Part shown: in pieces, positions 24,296-37,230 of the stretch
Numbering within the stretch: position 1 is the stretch's first letter
Layout: each line of letters begins with the position of its first letter
DNA from: Orthonyx spaldingii
Lineage: Eukaryota; Chordata; Aves; Passeriformes; Orthonychidae
Assembly (NCBI GenBank): GCA_013397795.1
Contig: VZTJ01005217.1
Coordinates: 124,001-188,000, forward strand
DNA: 64,000 bases
Direction of reading: 5' to 3'
The notes under the pieces: model-generated
What the model was told of the DNA's origin: nothing
Databases searched by the model: none
Seen by the model: only the letters and a program-made list of their open reading frames with translations
Made by a program: the position numbers and the translations under genes

Positions 24296-24629
24296 GGAGC
24301 CTTCCAGTACCTGAAGTCAGCCTACAAGAAAGGTGGAGAGGGACTTGTTACAGGAGCATGTAGTGTCAAGACAAGGGAGAATGGCTTTGAAGTGAGAACA
24401 GATTTAGGTGAGCTATTAAGAAAAGATTCTTTCCTGTGAGGGTGCTGAGGCCCTGGCACAGCTTGCCCACAGAAGCTGTGGCTGCCCCATCCCTGGGAGT
24501 GGCCAAGGCCAGGTTGGATGGGGCTTGGAGCAACCTGGAATAGTGAAAACTGTCCCTGCCCATGGCAGAGGATTGGGAATAGTTGGTCATTAAGGCTCCT
24601 TCCAACCCAGGCCATTCTGTGATCTGTGT
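24296..24629 (+). repeat. CR1 LINE, 3' part
   Basis: About 334 bp of sense CR1: CTTCCAGTACCTGAAG, CCTACAAGAAAGG, a GGACTTGTTACAGGAGCATG block, CAGCTTGCCCACAGAAGCTG, GCCAGGTTGGATGGGGCTTGG, CCCTGCCCATGGCAG, and an end near ATTCTGTGATC. In the sense frame it covers the ORF2 C-terminal region with stops and frameshifts. It is 5'-truncated inside ORF2. Confidence 0.93.
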
Positions 24630-26630
24630 TTCCCTGATAAAACAGATAGGTGGGCTCCACAGTGCTGGGCAGAGGAGGCTTGGCTGTCCTTGTGCAGCTG
24701 GCAAACAGAAGGGAGAGGCGTGATTTGTATTGCCCTGAAACCAGAGAGCAGATCTTCTGTTTGTGTCTCTAACCATTAGGAACGGATGTTTTCTTTCACT
24801 CTTCGTGTCTGGGGAGATTGCAAATGAAAACACTAAGAAATAATGCCACAATAAATTTACATGTTGCTATTATATGGAATTACACAATGAGTCTTTTAAG
24901 ACAACAAAGCCGATCATAATTAAAGTAGCATTATAAAGACATTCCATGGCTTTTGGACTCTCAGTTCTTTTAGTGTCTGTCTGGGTTAATTGACCATATG
25001 AGACAATTGGCCTCCAATTTATAGTGTTTTAATCAAGATTGAGAACTATGCAGTAGTGCTGCACCCTTGCCTGAGTCTGTAGTGTTTGAAATACAGAGTT
25101 TTGCTCTGAGATTAACAGCTGCATGCTGGTGGAGATTTAGCAATTTAATAAAAAAATCATCTGCACACTTTCAGTTGGTATGTGCTATCTTTTGAACAAG
25201 AAGATACAAAACCAGGAGCTTTGATCTAGTTGTTATGTTGTTAGTCATTCCTTGGTTCATAACCTGATGAAAAGAAAATAGCTGGGGTTGACTGCACACT
25301 CAGGCTATCTCTGTGGACAGCTAACTAATGTTCTTCTCCTTCAGCATCTTTTCTTCAAAATCACAGATGTGCAATGGTGGAAAAGAGCTTTTTTTTTGAG
25401 GGAAAGGGCATCTGTGCTTCTATTGTAATAGAATTTGTACAGAAACTTCATTATCTTTGTCTAATAGGACCCTTGCTGCTTGGCAACATTTGGTGATCTT
25501 TCAGAAGAATCTAAATATTAATCATAGACAACATATCAAGGTCCTTGGTTTGGTTGGACCTCAACCACTTGTTGTGATAGGACATTTATATTGAGGTAGT
25601 GATCAAATCCAGGAATGTACAAAATACAAATGTGGGTATAGCGGTGTTCATTCAGACTATAAACCTCACAATCCAAAGAAATTGGTGCCTGTTTCAAGTG
25701 GGCTCAGTTTAAGAAAGGTTTTGTATTACACTATACAGACACTAAAACGCCTGAATGTAGAGCGTGATGCTTTAAGATCTTTAGATCCTGGGAATTCATA
25801 GCACTGGGATACACTGAGGGAAACTAGGAGTTCGCTAGAGGAAACCACATGGTGTCGAAGCCATCACTGGTTTTATACTTGTGGCGAAATAGAAAATTCT
25901 GCAGATGTTATTTCACAAGCAACAAGCTCACCCCAACACACAGAGGTAGGAGTCTGCTGGTGAGGGCTGCTGAAGCTTCTTTGTTTCTTTTCTCCTGGCC
26001 TTTGATTAACAGACTGTCAAGGCTGTTCTTCGCTTGCAGCCCTGCAGCTCTGGTACAAGTGAGACAAATGTTGCTTTGAGTGAACTCGACTGGGCCAGTG
26101 CAGTCAGTGGTGACCCCAAGGACAGCATGGATGTGTCATTGTCAGTGTAGTTGCTCAGAGCACTTCATCAGGGTGGTAGCCCATATCTGAAGGAAGCAGA
26201 AGGCCAAGTAGTGCCTTGCCACAGGATATTTCCAAAGACTGGTGCTCAAATACTGTATTTCCTGCTCACTCTGTCTTTGAGACTGGTAATCCTTGAAAAC
26301 ACATGAGATTTGTCATCTAGTGTGAGGCAAATGAGCTCCTTGATGACCACAGGGCCAGATGGCTGCAATGATTTCTGGAGAGCTTCACAGCTTCTCAGCT
26401 TGGGTCAAAATTTTGTGTCATTTTTTAAAGGAACAAATAATGGACTCTGGTCAAACTGGACTGTCTGCTTGCAGGGCACAGCCTGCACACGCTGTTGTGA
26501 CTATTTTCAGTTGTATTATTTGGTTTGTCCTTTCCACAGAGCTTGGTACTGCCGATCAGGAAGGCAGAGGCTGGAGAGGCAGGGAGAGCCCAGCTTGGCA
26601 CAGTGGCTGGTGAGAATGTCCCAGGTGAAA
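24630..26630. other. Non-coding unique sequence
   Basis: No exon or repeat recognised. Open frames are at most 161 codons, and that one (24366-24851, minus) is largely an antisense reading through the CR1 fragment. Composition is AT-rich with few CpGs. Confidence 0.55.
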
Positions 26631-26928
26631 GAAGAAGAAGAAATGGCCTTTAGCTGTGCCCAGGGGAAGTTCAGATTAGATATTAGANNNNNNNNNNNNN
26701 NNNNNNNNNNNNNNNNNNNNNNNNNNNNNNNNNAAAAAAATCACTGAAAGGCTGGTTAAGAATTGGAATAAGTTGCCCAAGGGAGTGGTGAAGTCACCCT
26801 CTCTGGAAGTGCTCAAGAGCAATCTGGATCTGGCTCTTGGGGATAAAATTTAGGTGTGATTAGGCTGACAGCTGGACTAGATAGTCTTGAAGGTCTCTTC
26901 CAACCCTGACGACTCTGTGATCCTGTGA
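26631..26928 (+). repeat. CR1 LINE, 3' part, broken by assembly gap
   Basis: A sense CR1 fragment split by an N run. Left of the gap is GAAATGGCCTTTAGCTGTG and GGGGAAGTTCAGATTAG. Right of it are CACTGAAAGGCTGG, GTTGCCCAAGGGAGTGG, GAAGTGCTCAAGAGC and GGTCTCTTCCAACCC, ending near GATCCTGTGAAT. It is the same subfamily type as the copy at 41580, which has the matching GAAATGGCCTCAAACTGTG start. No intact ORF remains. Confidence 0.9.
26688..26733. other. Assembly gap, 46 N
   Basis: A run of 46 unknown bases inside the CR1 copy, with seven A's at its right edge. In the related copy at 41580 the matching interval, between TACTAGG and the GGAAAGAG block, is only about a dozen bases. The true missing sequence is therefore probably a short A-rich stretch and the printed length may be nominal. 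Confidence 0.97.
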
Positions 26929-28405
26929 ATGTTCATGTCCTGCCCTTGTGGGTGCCATATCATTCAAATATGAAACAGAAGCAAATAAAAATGATCAGAA
27001 CAGAAAGCCAGCACACTCACTGCTGTGTCTCTTAGGGGAAAACAAGCAAGATGCTTTTCCATGCAATTGTTATTTTCAGAGATGGAAACTGAATTGCCTG
27101 TGAAGTATGTTATATAAACTGGCACTGTAACATTAGCCATTGCTCTGGAGAATCTGCAAGGTGGGAGGTGGTAATCAGGATGAGTGGCAAATAAAATCCT
27201 CATAAAAGACTGGGGCTCCTCAAAGACTGGCCTTTTTAACTAGGTGGTTAAAATGCTGCTTGAAAGTGCTCTTGTACTAAGGGAAACCTAATGTTGCTAG
27301 CATAGCCTGAAGCAAACAATATCCAGATATTTCTGGCAGAAGTTTGGCCCTTCTTCTGCTCCTTTTTCAGGCCTTTGGGTTGGTGACACTGTCAGAATAG
27401 AATGATTGCAGGAAAGAACAGATATTATGGAGCATATTTGTAACACGTAAACTCCAGTTTTTAGGTAGGTTCAGGTGATACTCCAGAACTGATAGGTTCA
27501 TGTACAGCTGTAGTACAATCTCAGCAGCCTGGTAATGCTTCATCTCATTCATGTGAATTGTTGGAGGTTTTGTATTTAATGAAAGGTAAATGAAATATAA
27601 AACCACAGGCTTGGAAAAGGGACCTCAGGGCATCAAATTCAGTCCTTTGCAAGCACAGGACACCAAGCAGTACTCAAAAAAAGTCCACAGGCTCGTCCTC
27701 ACATCAAGAAGCACCGAAATCATGTCCCATTTGGGCCTTTAGTACATAGACAAATGCCTTAAGTCTATGACAGAAAGAGAACAGAAGAGATTGAGGGAAT
27801 CACCAATGTCTTTACATTCCTGTGATACCAGAGAACTCAATAAACAGATTTTCATTGAGATTATGGAAAAGAGAAAAGGCATATGAAGGGGTCAAGCCAG
27901 AAACACCTCAAAATTCCTGCTTATCTTACCTAGAGGGAAAATTCCCTCTTAGCCACAAACCTGGTGTTGGAGATCAAGCCTTGAACACTTCAGAGAACAG
28001 AATATCATTGAGAGCCCCAGAAAAGCAGCCCCTCCCTCACATTGAAATTTGGCTGTTCTTTGGTGTTCAGAGAAAGCAGAAAAAAAAAAAAATCAACCGA
28101 TAGAAATTAAATTATGCCGTAAGATAAGAGAGAAATGTGCAATTCTTATTGTCTGCTGCGTGTACCAGCAGCAGCCCTGAAGTCTGAGGCTTGTATCATG
28201 TGGCTAAAAAAAGAAGTCACCGGTTACTGTCTCTCCTTACAAACCTGCCTGGGTGTATAACAGATCATGCAAATGCTTTATTCTCAGGGAAAATCTAGGA
28301 TGAACAAAACAGAGCAGGAGGTGGTGTCTTAGAGGGGGTGTAAGGCAGAGGCATTCTGGTCAGTGTTTCCACAATGACTCTGCAAATCGTTGCTGCTTTT
28401 GCTCT

Positions 28406-28431
28406 TTAAGACAATCGGGTAATTGTCTTAA
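28406..28431. promoter_or_regulatory. 10-bp inverted repeat resembling paired SOX sites
   Basis: Arms TTAAGACAAT (28406-28415) and ATTGTCTTAA (28422-28431) are perfectly complementary around the spacer CGGGTA. ACAAT/ATTGT is the core bound by SOX HMG proteins, and facing ACAAT/ATTGT pairs a few bases apart are the known dimer arrangement of SOXE factors. An octamer ATGCAAAT lies 130 bp upstream (28267). No termination role is suggested, as this is vertebrate DNA. Confidence 0.3.
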
Positions 28432-31400
28432 CTGATTTTAATTTTGCCAAGACCTTGACTCCCTCAGTGCATCTGTAATTATGTAGTTGTTCTGCTGCCT
28501 GACTGGGATTGTCTTTTTTAGGCTGTTTTGTGCTTTCTTTGTTTAAGAGGAATTGGTGTAGGTCTTTTAATTTTTTTCTGCATGTCTAAGCAAATCCTCT
28601 GCTGGACCTATTCTTTTTAAAAATAATTAGTAAAATATCGGTGATGGGCAACCAGAACTGCTGAAAAAAAAAATCCCTCAGATGGAGTGGAAGCCTTCAA
28701 GTAACTGCTTAGAGTTGATTTTAATCCTAGCATAGGGTTTTGAACATACTTTGACAGCTTCAGCCAACAAATGCTATAAAGATCTTGTCAGACTCCCTGG
28801 AGAGGATGTCTCCCTTTAGCTGCAGTGCAAGAAGTGCTTCTGCTTTGTCCCTCATAAACAAAAGAGTGAGGTTAAATGTGGAAAACGGCACTGCAGTGTG
28901 TGTCCCCTGGACATACAATTCCACTTCCACACCGGAGAAATAAAACTGCAGCAGGGCTTCTCTTTGAGCCGGGTTCTCCCACTCCTCCAGCAACCACTCC
29001 ACAGGGAATGGCTTCATTTTCTCACCGCTGTCATCTTTTCACCTCTTTGGTCTCAAGGTCTGTACAAAGCACCTGCTCCTTTAGCAGCTTCAGGGAGACC
29101 AAGGGCTGCATCTGGCCCAGCTTCCAAATTCTCAGGTAGCTTGGCAGGTGCTGTATCAGCTGGTCCTTTCCTTTGGGGATAGATAATCCTCACTCTCTCC
29201 TGGTCTTGCCATCTGTAACAAACCTGTTTGAAGCCATTTTTTGGTGGGCAGCTGTGGTTAAGTGGTTTGTTTTGGGCATCACTAATATTTTCTTCAAGTA
29301 AGGTGTGTTTTGGGGCATATGGGGCACCAAGTGATCAAAGGGCATCATGCAGAACCAAGGAACCTGGCAGAGCCTGTGTCTCCAGTATTTCGCTCCTTTC
29401 TGTGGCCTCTCCACAGCCCCACAGGTGATTTCTCAGGGGAGCTTCCATAGCACCTCTCTCTCATTGTTTCCCCACAGGAGCCCCTGCTGCTGAGCTCTGT
29501 GAAGGATAACATCACTTCTGTCAGCTTTGCCTGTAAGAATGGAGCAAAAATGGGAACAGGTCATCCCATTTGTGTAGCCTCAGCTCTTCCCGTGTCAGAA
29601 ACTGCAGCTGGCAGGCTGAGGACCAGTCTTATCAGAGCAGCAACTGGACTCATGGAGGGTTAAAGGTGTTCAGGACCCTCTTTCCTGCCACCTCCCCACC
29701 AGGAGGACTGTGCAGGTATTTATTTTGTAAAATAATAAGTAAAAGTAAAGCAGCTCCTCACTAAACAGGCTCGTCCTCTGCCCTCCAACCCAGGGGAGCG
29801 TGGGTTGCATTCTGGAGGAGTCTTCAGCTGAGGAGACAGCCCATGGGTACCCTGCCTTTTGGGGCATGTGCTGCATAGTCCAAGTGTGTCAGAGGCAGTG
29901 GATGGTGACCTTTACACACACTGATTTAAAAAATTCAATATCTAAAACTTATTCCTAGGATTCTTTTTTTTCTTCCAGCCTGGGATTAATCCCTGTTAAA
30001 ATAACCTGCCTGCTTTAAAATGAAAAATACATCTGCCGGTGTCACCTGCTAGAAATTGCTTTGGAAAAGGCCTGGATTCAATTTGGAGGCCTCTGGCCGA
30101 ATTCATCAGAGTTCAACCTCACCATGTGCCCACCCCTGGCAGACAGCCAAGGCAATACAAAATACCTGTCCTCCTCATTTTGTGCAAGAGGACTCAAATG
30201 GGGCTGATGCTGCACCAGGGCCATTCAAACTACTTTCATCAGAGGAGATGCAGCCTTTCAGTGGTGCTCCTACTGCACTGCCTTTCCTTCTTTCTCCCCT
30301 ACTCTCCCCACACCTTGCTGTGAGATCTCACCTCCTCCCACTGTCTCACTGGTGTCATAATGCACACTTGGCATCAGGCTGAGTCTCCAAAAGTGGCTGC
30401 AAGGAGGCAGCAGGGTGGTTGCTGGATCAGACATTTGCTTGCAAGGTGGATCTGCAGAAGGGAAGAGAGAGACTGAATGGTGCAGGAATTGGCCCCATCT
30501 CTCTCTCACTCAGAGGTGGATTTTCCTTAATGAAAATCCAAGCTCTCCATGCTAAGATTTTTAAATGTCATTTGCATTTACATAAGCAAAATGGAGTAAG
30601 TCTTGTCAGTGAATGATTTTGCTGAAGGGAGCAAAAAGAACCTGCATCCAAAGATTGGATCTCTTGCCAAACTGCATGGTTACTGGGAGAGAGGTGGCTG
30701 GTGAGTGGTTGGAAGAAAAATGAGGGATCAGGCCTTGGAGGTTCCATACCCAGCACTGATTCAGTTGATAATGCATGAAAAGTTTCTTTATGCCTTGGGT
30801 TATCATAGTGGCACACAGTGGCACTTGGTTATCTCCAGGGCATTTAGGAGATTTATGAATATGAGGCTTGAAAAGTAAATTACCATCAGACAATGAGGGA
30901 TATTACTGTCTACAGATGCCAAGAAGCATTTGTAGCCTCAGCACTCCTGGTGGAGGCTGAACACAGAAAATGTTTAGAAATAATAATAATAACGAAAAAG
31001 GAAGCTGTTAGATTTTCCCAAACCTGCAAGAGGACACAGTGCAGTTGTTTTTGCAGGCTTTGGCTATAGTTTAGCACTGTTTAACCACTGCTAATCTTAT
31101 CTTTGTGGAATCCTATTTCTGCTGCTGGAGAAAAACAACCATATGCTATCCATTGCTTGTTATATGGCATTTACAGCAGAGACACTGTACACAGAAAAGC
31201 AGTGCAAGGTGAAGTGTCAGGTAAATCCAGGTTTCAGTCCCCAGAAGGAGAAACTGGGGAGCAGCACAGCTTTCTTCATAAGACAAGCTGCTCCCTCAGC
31301 AAGCTGGCAGAAAGATATTCAAGTCTAAAAATCTTCAAGTGGAAAGTCATCCCTTTAAATGCTAGAATTGTAGGCTCTAATTTTAGGATTTTTAGGTTTA

Positions 31401-34073
31401 ACTGACTGACTGTAGTCATTACAATACTGCATTTTTAGGCACTGCAGGTATTGTAAGTCTGATCCTCTTCGAACACCCTGTTGCTAGGAAAGGCTGCGTT
31501 TGATTCCTTTTCAGGCAGTTCTGATGGCAGTGAACAAAGTCAAGCAGGCTTGCAAAGCAGAACTTATCTGAGAAACATTCCCCAAGTTGAACTTGTGCTC
31601 TCTGTCCCTTATTTGACTCACAGGAGTGGAGAACAAGCCTGGCTGGGGCTGTGATGGAGGAGTGAAGTGGCAAAGAATAGTGTGTGGCTTTGATTGCTGC
31701 TGGCTGAGTGCTACAGATGTTGGGGTCTGACTGTCTGCAGAGTGGCAGGCTGAACACTGGGAACGGTTTTTCCTCCAAAGTGAGCAGCAGGATTTACTCA
31801 TAGGCTTGAAGGCAGGTAGAGGTGTACAGACAAATTCAGTGCTATAATGGCCCTGCAGTTTGGGAAGAGAAGAGTGCCTGTCCTGTTGGCATCAGTGACA
31901 CAAGGCTGGTGGCAGTGGGGAAATGCCACAGCACAGTCTGTAAATTTTCCCATCCTTCCTGATTATTCTTCCATCTGAGCTAATTATTCTCTTGGTTTAG
32001 CATGACTGCCCAGTGAGAATTTGATGCAGTATGATGGGAACAGGCCTAACAGGAGCAGGAGATACAGGAGATGTGAGACCTGGCGGTGTGTCCTCAGAAG
32101 GGACTGCAGCAGGAAGGTTTTTCTTTTCAGACACACTCACACAACTGAGGCTGAATCCCTTCATGCTGACTGAGGAGTCCCCAGTTCCCACACGGTTCCT
32201 CGTGAGGGAAGATTCTCCTGTCCAGGTTCAGACAGGTATCCCAGGAAGTCTGGCAGGCATGCATGAGTTAAATAAGCACGGTGAGGCTTCTGCTGATACT
32301 AATAATATAATTCAGACTTGAAATTCAGAGTTAAGGGAAGCTTTTGACATATTCTTCCTTGTAAGTAGCCACCAGAGACATGGAAATAAAAACACACATG
32401 GAAAAGTCAGAAATTTCTTGTTGCTTTAGCTTATTTTAATTTGTCGCTTGGTGGGAAATGTATCAGCCCTTCAGTTTGCTGATGTAACTAAAATTATTAC
32501 TTCTTCAGCTTTGAGTTTTGGGGGGATTTTTTGTGGTGGCTCTGGAGCTAGGAAACTCAAAAGAATGAATACACCATGTTCCAGCAAGTTTAGCTATTAT
32601 TGCTTGGTTTATAACCAGGAGTGCATGTGAAAAAAGGAATCAGTCTTCCTAAAAAAGGAGGAAAGAGAGAAGTTGATCAGTTTAACAAAAGGAAATGGGA
32701 CGCAGAAGTTGAGGATGCTCTAAGCATGGGGAGATGGTGAAAGTCCCAAACACAGGTAGTTGTTTGCTTTCCTCATTTAGCGTGGTGTGAGGAATTTGTC
32801 CCCGTCCTGTGTGACGGTTGCCTGCAGCTCCTTGTGTGGTGTAGCTCAATCAATGTCCTCCAGTGCTTCTCTTTCCAGTCTGTGCAGTGGAAATCAGTGT
32901 CTGCATTTCTTCCTTGTGTCGTTGGAGTGGGGATTGCTTTGTGTGCTGCAATTGCAGGACATTTCTGGCTAAGTTGCAGAATACTGAGGTTGATTTTCTA
33001 CAGAGCAAGGTTCAGGCTTCGCACCAAACTTTAGAATCAAAATTCCTTGGTGATCGTGCAGCCTCTTGCCCTCCCATGTGTCCTCTCATGTTCAGGACAA
33101 GCAAAACATAGTGACACTGATGGAAAGACCTGGATCAAAGTGACCCTCAACAAATGTTGGTGGTGCTCAGGGTAATTCATGAGAAAAGCTTTGGTGGGAA
33201 GCAGGGACTTGATGGACTGTTGTCCCAATCACTGGATGATAGTCTGGGACCACCTGTCTGTGGGTTTTTCCACCAGTAACATCAAAGAGTCTCAATCCTC
33301 AAAGCATTTTTGCAATAGGAAAGGGTGACTTGTCCTTGATGCAATTCCCTTTCACTGATGGTGTTTCACTTTCTGTAGTCCTGGAGTGAGAAATGTCTGT
33401 TCTAGCTGCTGTGTCCTGCTCTTAAATGTCTCCCTGAGAAGCCTCATTCCTAAGAGCTGGGAATGTGAGTCTGGAATCAGAAATCAAACAAATCCTTAGC
33501 CTATTATGGGCCTCCAGCTCCCTGGAAACCAGGCCCAGGCTTGTAATCTCTGCTGCTGTATCTTCTTGATTTGTAGAAGGAAAGATGAGGGAAATTTTAA
33601 GTGTGCACTTGTCTGTTTATTCCTTGCTAAAGCCTTTCTCAAGTGTCCATTCATTTCTCATGTGATGTGTTTGAGCATTTTCAGCACATTCACCATGGCT
33701 TCTCTTGTCTGAAACAGGATTTTCAAATTCTTCTACTGCTGCAATGATCTTTTAGAGTAAACATGGGGTTTTGTGCTAATTTGGTGCACTAGGCAAAGGG
33801 TGCACAATATCCACACTCCTTTCCTTCCTCCAGCAGTGGTCATCCTCTATTTCTCTTAATGTGCTCCCTTCCCATGCTGCTGGGGGTCTTCACTTTTGTA
33901 TCTGGTTATGGATCTATGCTGTCAATTCAACACACAGATTTTCCTTCTTTTTTCACTCCACTGATCTACTGATTTTAGTAGTGCTGGGAATCCATAAAAG
34001 AAAATTAATTCAGTTTAATATGTTCGATGTGTTTGTTAGAAAACCCTTTGTTGAGTTTGAATAATTGGAAATA

Positions 34074-34208
34074 GTTCATTTTATCACCACTGTCAGGTCC
34101 TGGCTCCATCATTTTGAGCCAGATATAGAGATCTAAAGGTAAGTTGAAGCCAGTAGCTTATTGGGCTATATTCCTGATGGAGCCAAAATGTGGTGATAAA
34201 TTGTTCAT
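34074..34208. repeat. Imperfect inverted repeat, about 135 bp
   Basis: The left outer arm GTTCATTTTATCACCAC (34074-34090) pairs with GTGGTGATAAATTGTTC (34190-34206), and the inner arm TGGCTCCATCA (34101-34111) pairs exactly with TGATGGAGCCA (34175-34185). The loop is about 63 bp with weak further symmetry around 34122-34172. It could be a small inverted-repeat transposon (MITE-like), the product of an inverted duplication, or a transcribed hairpin. No clear target duplication was found next to the arms. Confidence 0.6.
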
Positions 34209-37059
34209 AAACCACATCACAGAATGCTCCTTATTTTGTCTTTGAATAACATCACTGTCTCCCTAATTGGCTTTGATATTGCTGTGTTTATTTTAGGACA
34301 TTCTGATGAGTGAAGAATTTTCTTTCTTCCACTTCAATATAAATGTACTATCTGTAGTTCTTTTGCACTCTGATCAAATTTTATTCCAGTGCCGTGGAGG
34401 ACATTAAACCAATTTCATTGCATTAGTTTCTGCCTGTCTGATTTCTGCCCCAATTCTGGGGGCATGAAGCAAATCATTAGTCAGAAGTAAACTGAAGAAA
34501 TATAAAATATCTATCAAAATACTTTCTGAAAAGTAGATGTCAGGTCCATGCAAGGGTTTTGCCCTCAGCTGGTTCATTGTGCTCGTCTCTCCTGAGCAGT
34601 GGTGAAGTTTGTCCTTGCACCAACCACAGATGTAGCTCAGCTGTCAGCATCTGACATGAGGCCCTCACAGCCAGGAGAAAATCCAGCTGGATCAGCTCCA
34701 GGCCATACACAGGCATCTGAGTGTCCAAACTTGGGAGTCGTGGTCGCTTTCTCTCCAGGATGTTCTTCCTTTGCCTGTAATTCCTGTGCTCCTGGCTACT
34801 CCATGTCCCAGGAAAGGCAGCAAGTGACACCCTCCCCCCCCATCCCACAGCAGCCAGGTGGCTCTGGTGCTCTTACAGAGCCAGCTGAGATGGAATGAAA
34901 CCCCTTCAAGCGAAGATCTGCAGCTGAGGTTATTTCATCCTCTGCCTGTTGGTTGAGGCAACTGCCCTGCTGAGTGTGTATGTTACCAAACATAAAATTT
35001 TGAGGCTCTGGAGGCCCAAACACAAGAGTTTAGTCAAGGAAGCGTTTGTCTTTTCTTGTGGATGCATGAGGAACCCTCTGGCCACTTCAGAGGACACTGA
35101 GATTCAAGGGTTAAGCAGTGCTGGAGAGCAGAGAGGCTGCAGCAGTTCTGGGACTTGAGCAGAATTTAGGCTGCCTGGATGTGACCTGCAGGATCTGATC
35201 AAGGAGACAAAAGAAGTGTGTTCCCCATCCATCCCCACTGCTTTCAGGATCAAGTGCCCTCTGTGGGTATGGGAAGAGGTTGTCTGGAAGTCTCAGTTTC
35301 TGCGTCTTTATGGATGGACACATCATGTGGCAAAAAGATGAAATATTCAGAAAATAATGTGCAAATCGTAAAAAACCAGAATAATGAAACTGTTGTAGCC
35401 AAAGAGAGACAGTTGCAGCCAACAACTTCTTAGAAGGTTGTGGTAAAGTCAGAAAATTCCCTTTGTGTCTGGCTGAAAATGGGGATACTGTGGACTGACC
35501 TCATCCTGCTGAGCTTTGCTGACCAACAGAGAGCAAGGAGTCAGGAAACCACGGATCTCCTCAGCTTGTTAAGCATCTCTCCTCTCCCATTGCTTCCATC
35601 CCCATTTTCTATGACTTCTGAAGGGCATGATGCCTGACTTTTTAGTCTGTGGTGTCCAATGCCCTCACTCTTCCCTCTTCTGTTTCACTGCAGGATTTTA
35701 CATTTGCTTTATGCCTGTTAAGGCAACCTGAGTTCCTCATATGCGGAGCAGCATTATTCTGAGTGTGAGACTTCCTTGGCTCAGATGTTCTGTGAAAGGA
35801 AAGGAGCAGGTTTTTGCATGGTTCCTCACTAGCTTTATTGTTCTTGCACGCCAGATGTTGCAGCTCACGAAAGGCCTGAAGAAATGATCAGTCAAGTGTT
35901 TTTTAGGGACAAATACACAGCCCACACATGGTCCTGTGGGTATTAAACAAGGTCAAGGAAATCTGAGAAGTATTTGGAGTCCAAGAAGCGAAGCACTGGA
36001 AAGGTGAGAAGCAAAGCAGGTACAAAGCAGATTGTCTCCAGAGGGACTAAGCAGAATATGTAATCCTTTTACAAAATAGCAGGCCTGTTATCTTCATAGT
36101 GCTTCACTTTAGAGTTGTATCCTGGCTTTCAAACATCCTTTGTAAATTGAATCTGTGCAGATGTGTGCCCTAGGAAAGCTCTCAGGAAAACAAATAGGTG
36201 GTTTTCAGTTCTTTCTGCTCTGTAAATATGGTCAGCCTTCATTTTCCTTCTGAAAATGATGCAGGGTTCAATAGTTCAAATGAATCACAGTGGCATTCAC
36301 ATCATTTATTTCAGTCCTGTAAGGTGAGCTTGGCACAAGGTATTAATTACTGAGACCTGTCTCTGTGTCAAACACATCATCGACACAGAAATCTGATTCT
36401 GACAAGTGAAAGGGGAAACCACTATTTGGAAACTTCTCCTCCTCAAAGCTACCTCCTTTCAGGGGTGATTTCTGGGCATCTCTTCCAGCCTGTGTTTGTC
36501 ACAGAGTGCAGGGATCTATGGTCCAAAATTCTTGCTTATAGAGAGATTTTAATAAGGGAGTACCTCAGCCCAGCACCCTTGGTGGGGAGCAGTGTCACAC
36601 AGGATGGAAGGACTCTTGGCTCAGACAGAAGCGTGGTGAGAGCCACGGGCCATTTCAGGGAAGGACAAAGATCACAGACCCCCCACTGCACTGTCAGGTG
36701 TACAGAACATCACAGCACCCTCCAGTCCATCCATTGTTCCACAGATCTGATACATGACTCCTTCACGTGTGCAGTACGATGAATGTTGTGCAGGTCACCT
36801 CTTGAGCTACAGAGATGGGAGGCAGTTAGAGGGAACCTGCTTTTATTATGCTCAGGATCCTGACTCTGATGGAGCACTTGAGTTCACTATTTATTTTAGT
36901 TTTCCTTTTTGTACTCCCATGTCAATGGAGAAAAAGCCAAGAGATCCTTTGATTAGCCCCTGGTGAGGCATTAGCTTCAGCACACTGGAGGTCTGTGCTG
37001 TGCCATCCCAGGGTGATTAATGTGGTTCTTGGGCACATCCAACTCTGAAATTCTAACAG

Positions 37060-37230
37060 AGTTTTGCTTGGAGAGGGGGAATTGCATGGAGCGGCGCTGG
37101 CTTGAGTTTGATCAATGCAGGGAGAACTCTGGATGGCATTTGCTGCGCTCCATCTCCACTAATTGACTCAATGTGTTGATTTGAAATTTTGGCAAGAATT
37201 TGATACGAGAAGTTATGAGGTAAATGTCTG
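37060..37230. promoter_or_regulatory. Candidate conserved-element-like block
   Basis: A stretch with retained CpGs (GAGCGGCGCTGG, CTGCGCTCC, ATACGAG) next to AT-rich motifs TTTGATCAATG, CTAATTGACTC and TGTTGATTTGAAATTTTGG. Mixed motif content without repeats or reading-frame constraint resembles enhancers. The evidence is composition only. Confidence 0.2.

Noticed and set aside
24366..24851. 161-codon minus-strand frame
   Set aside because: A large part is the antisense of the CR1 fragment at 24296-24629.
29692..29706. CTCF site at CCACCAGGAGGAC
   Set aside because: Two mismatches at informative positions of the known core.
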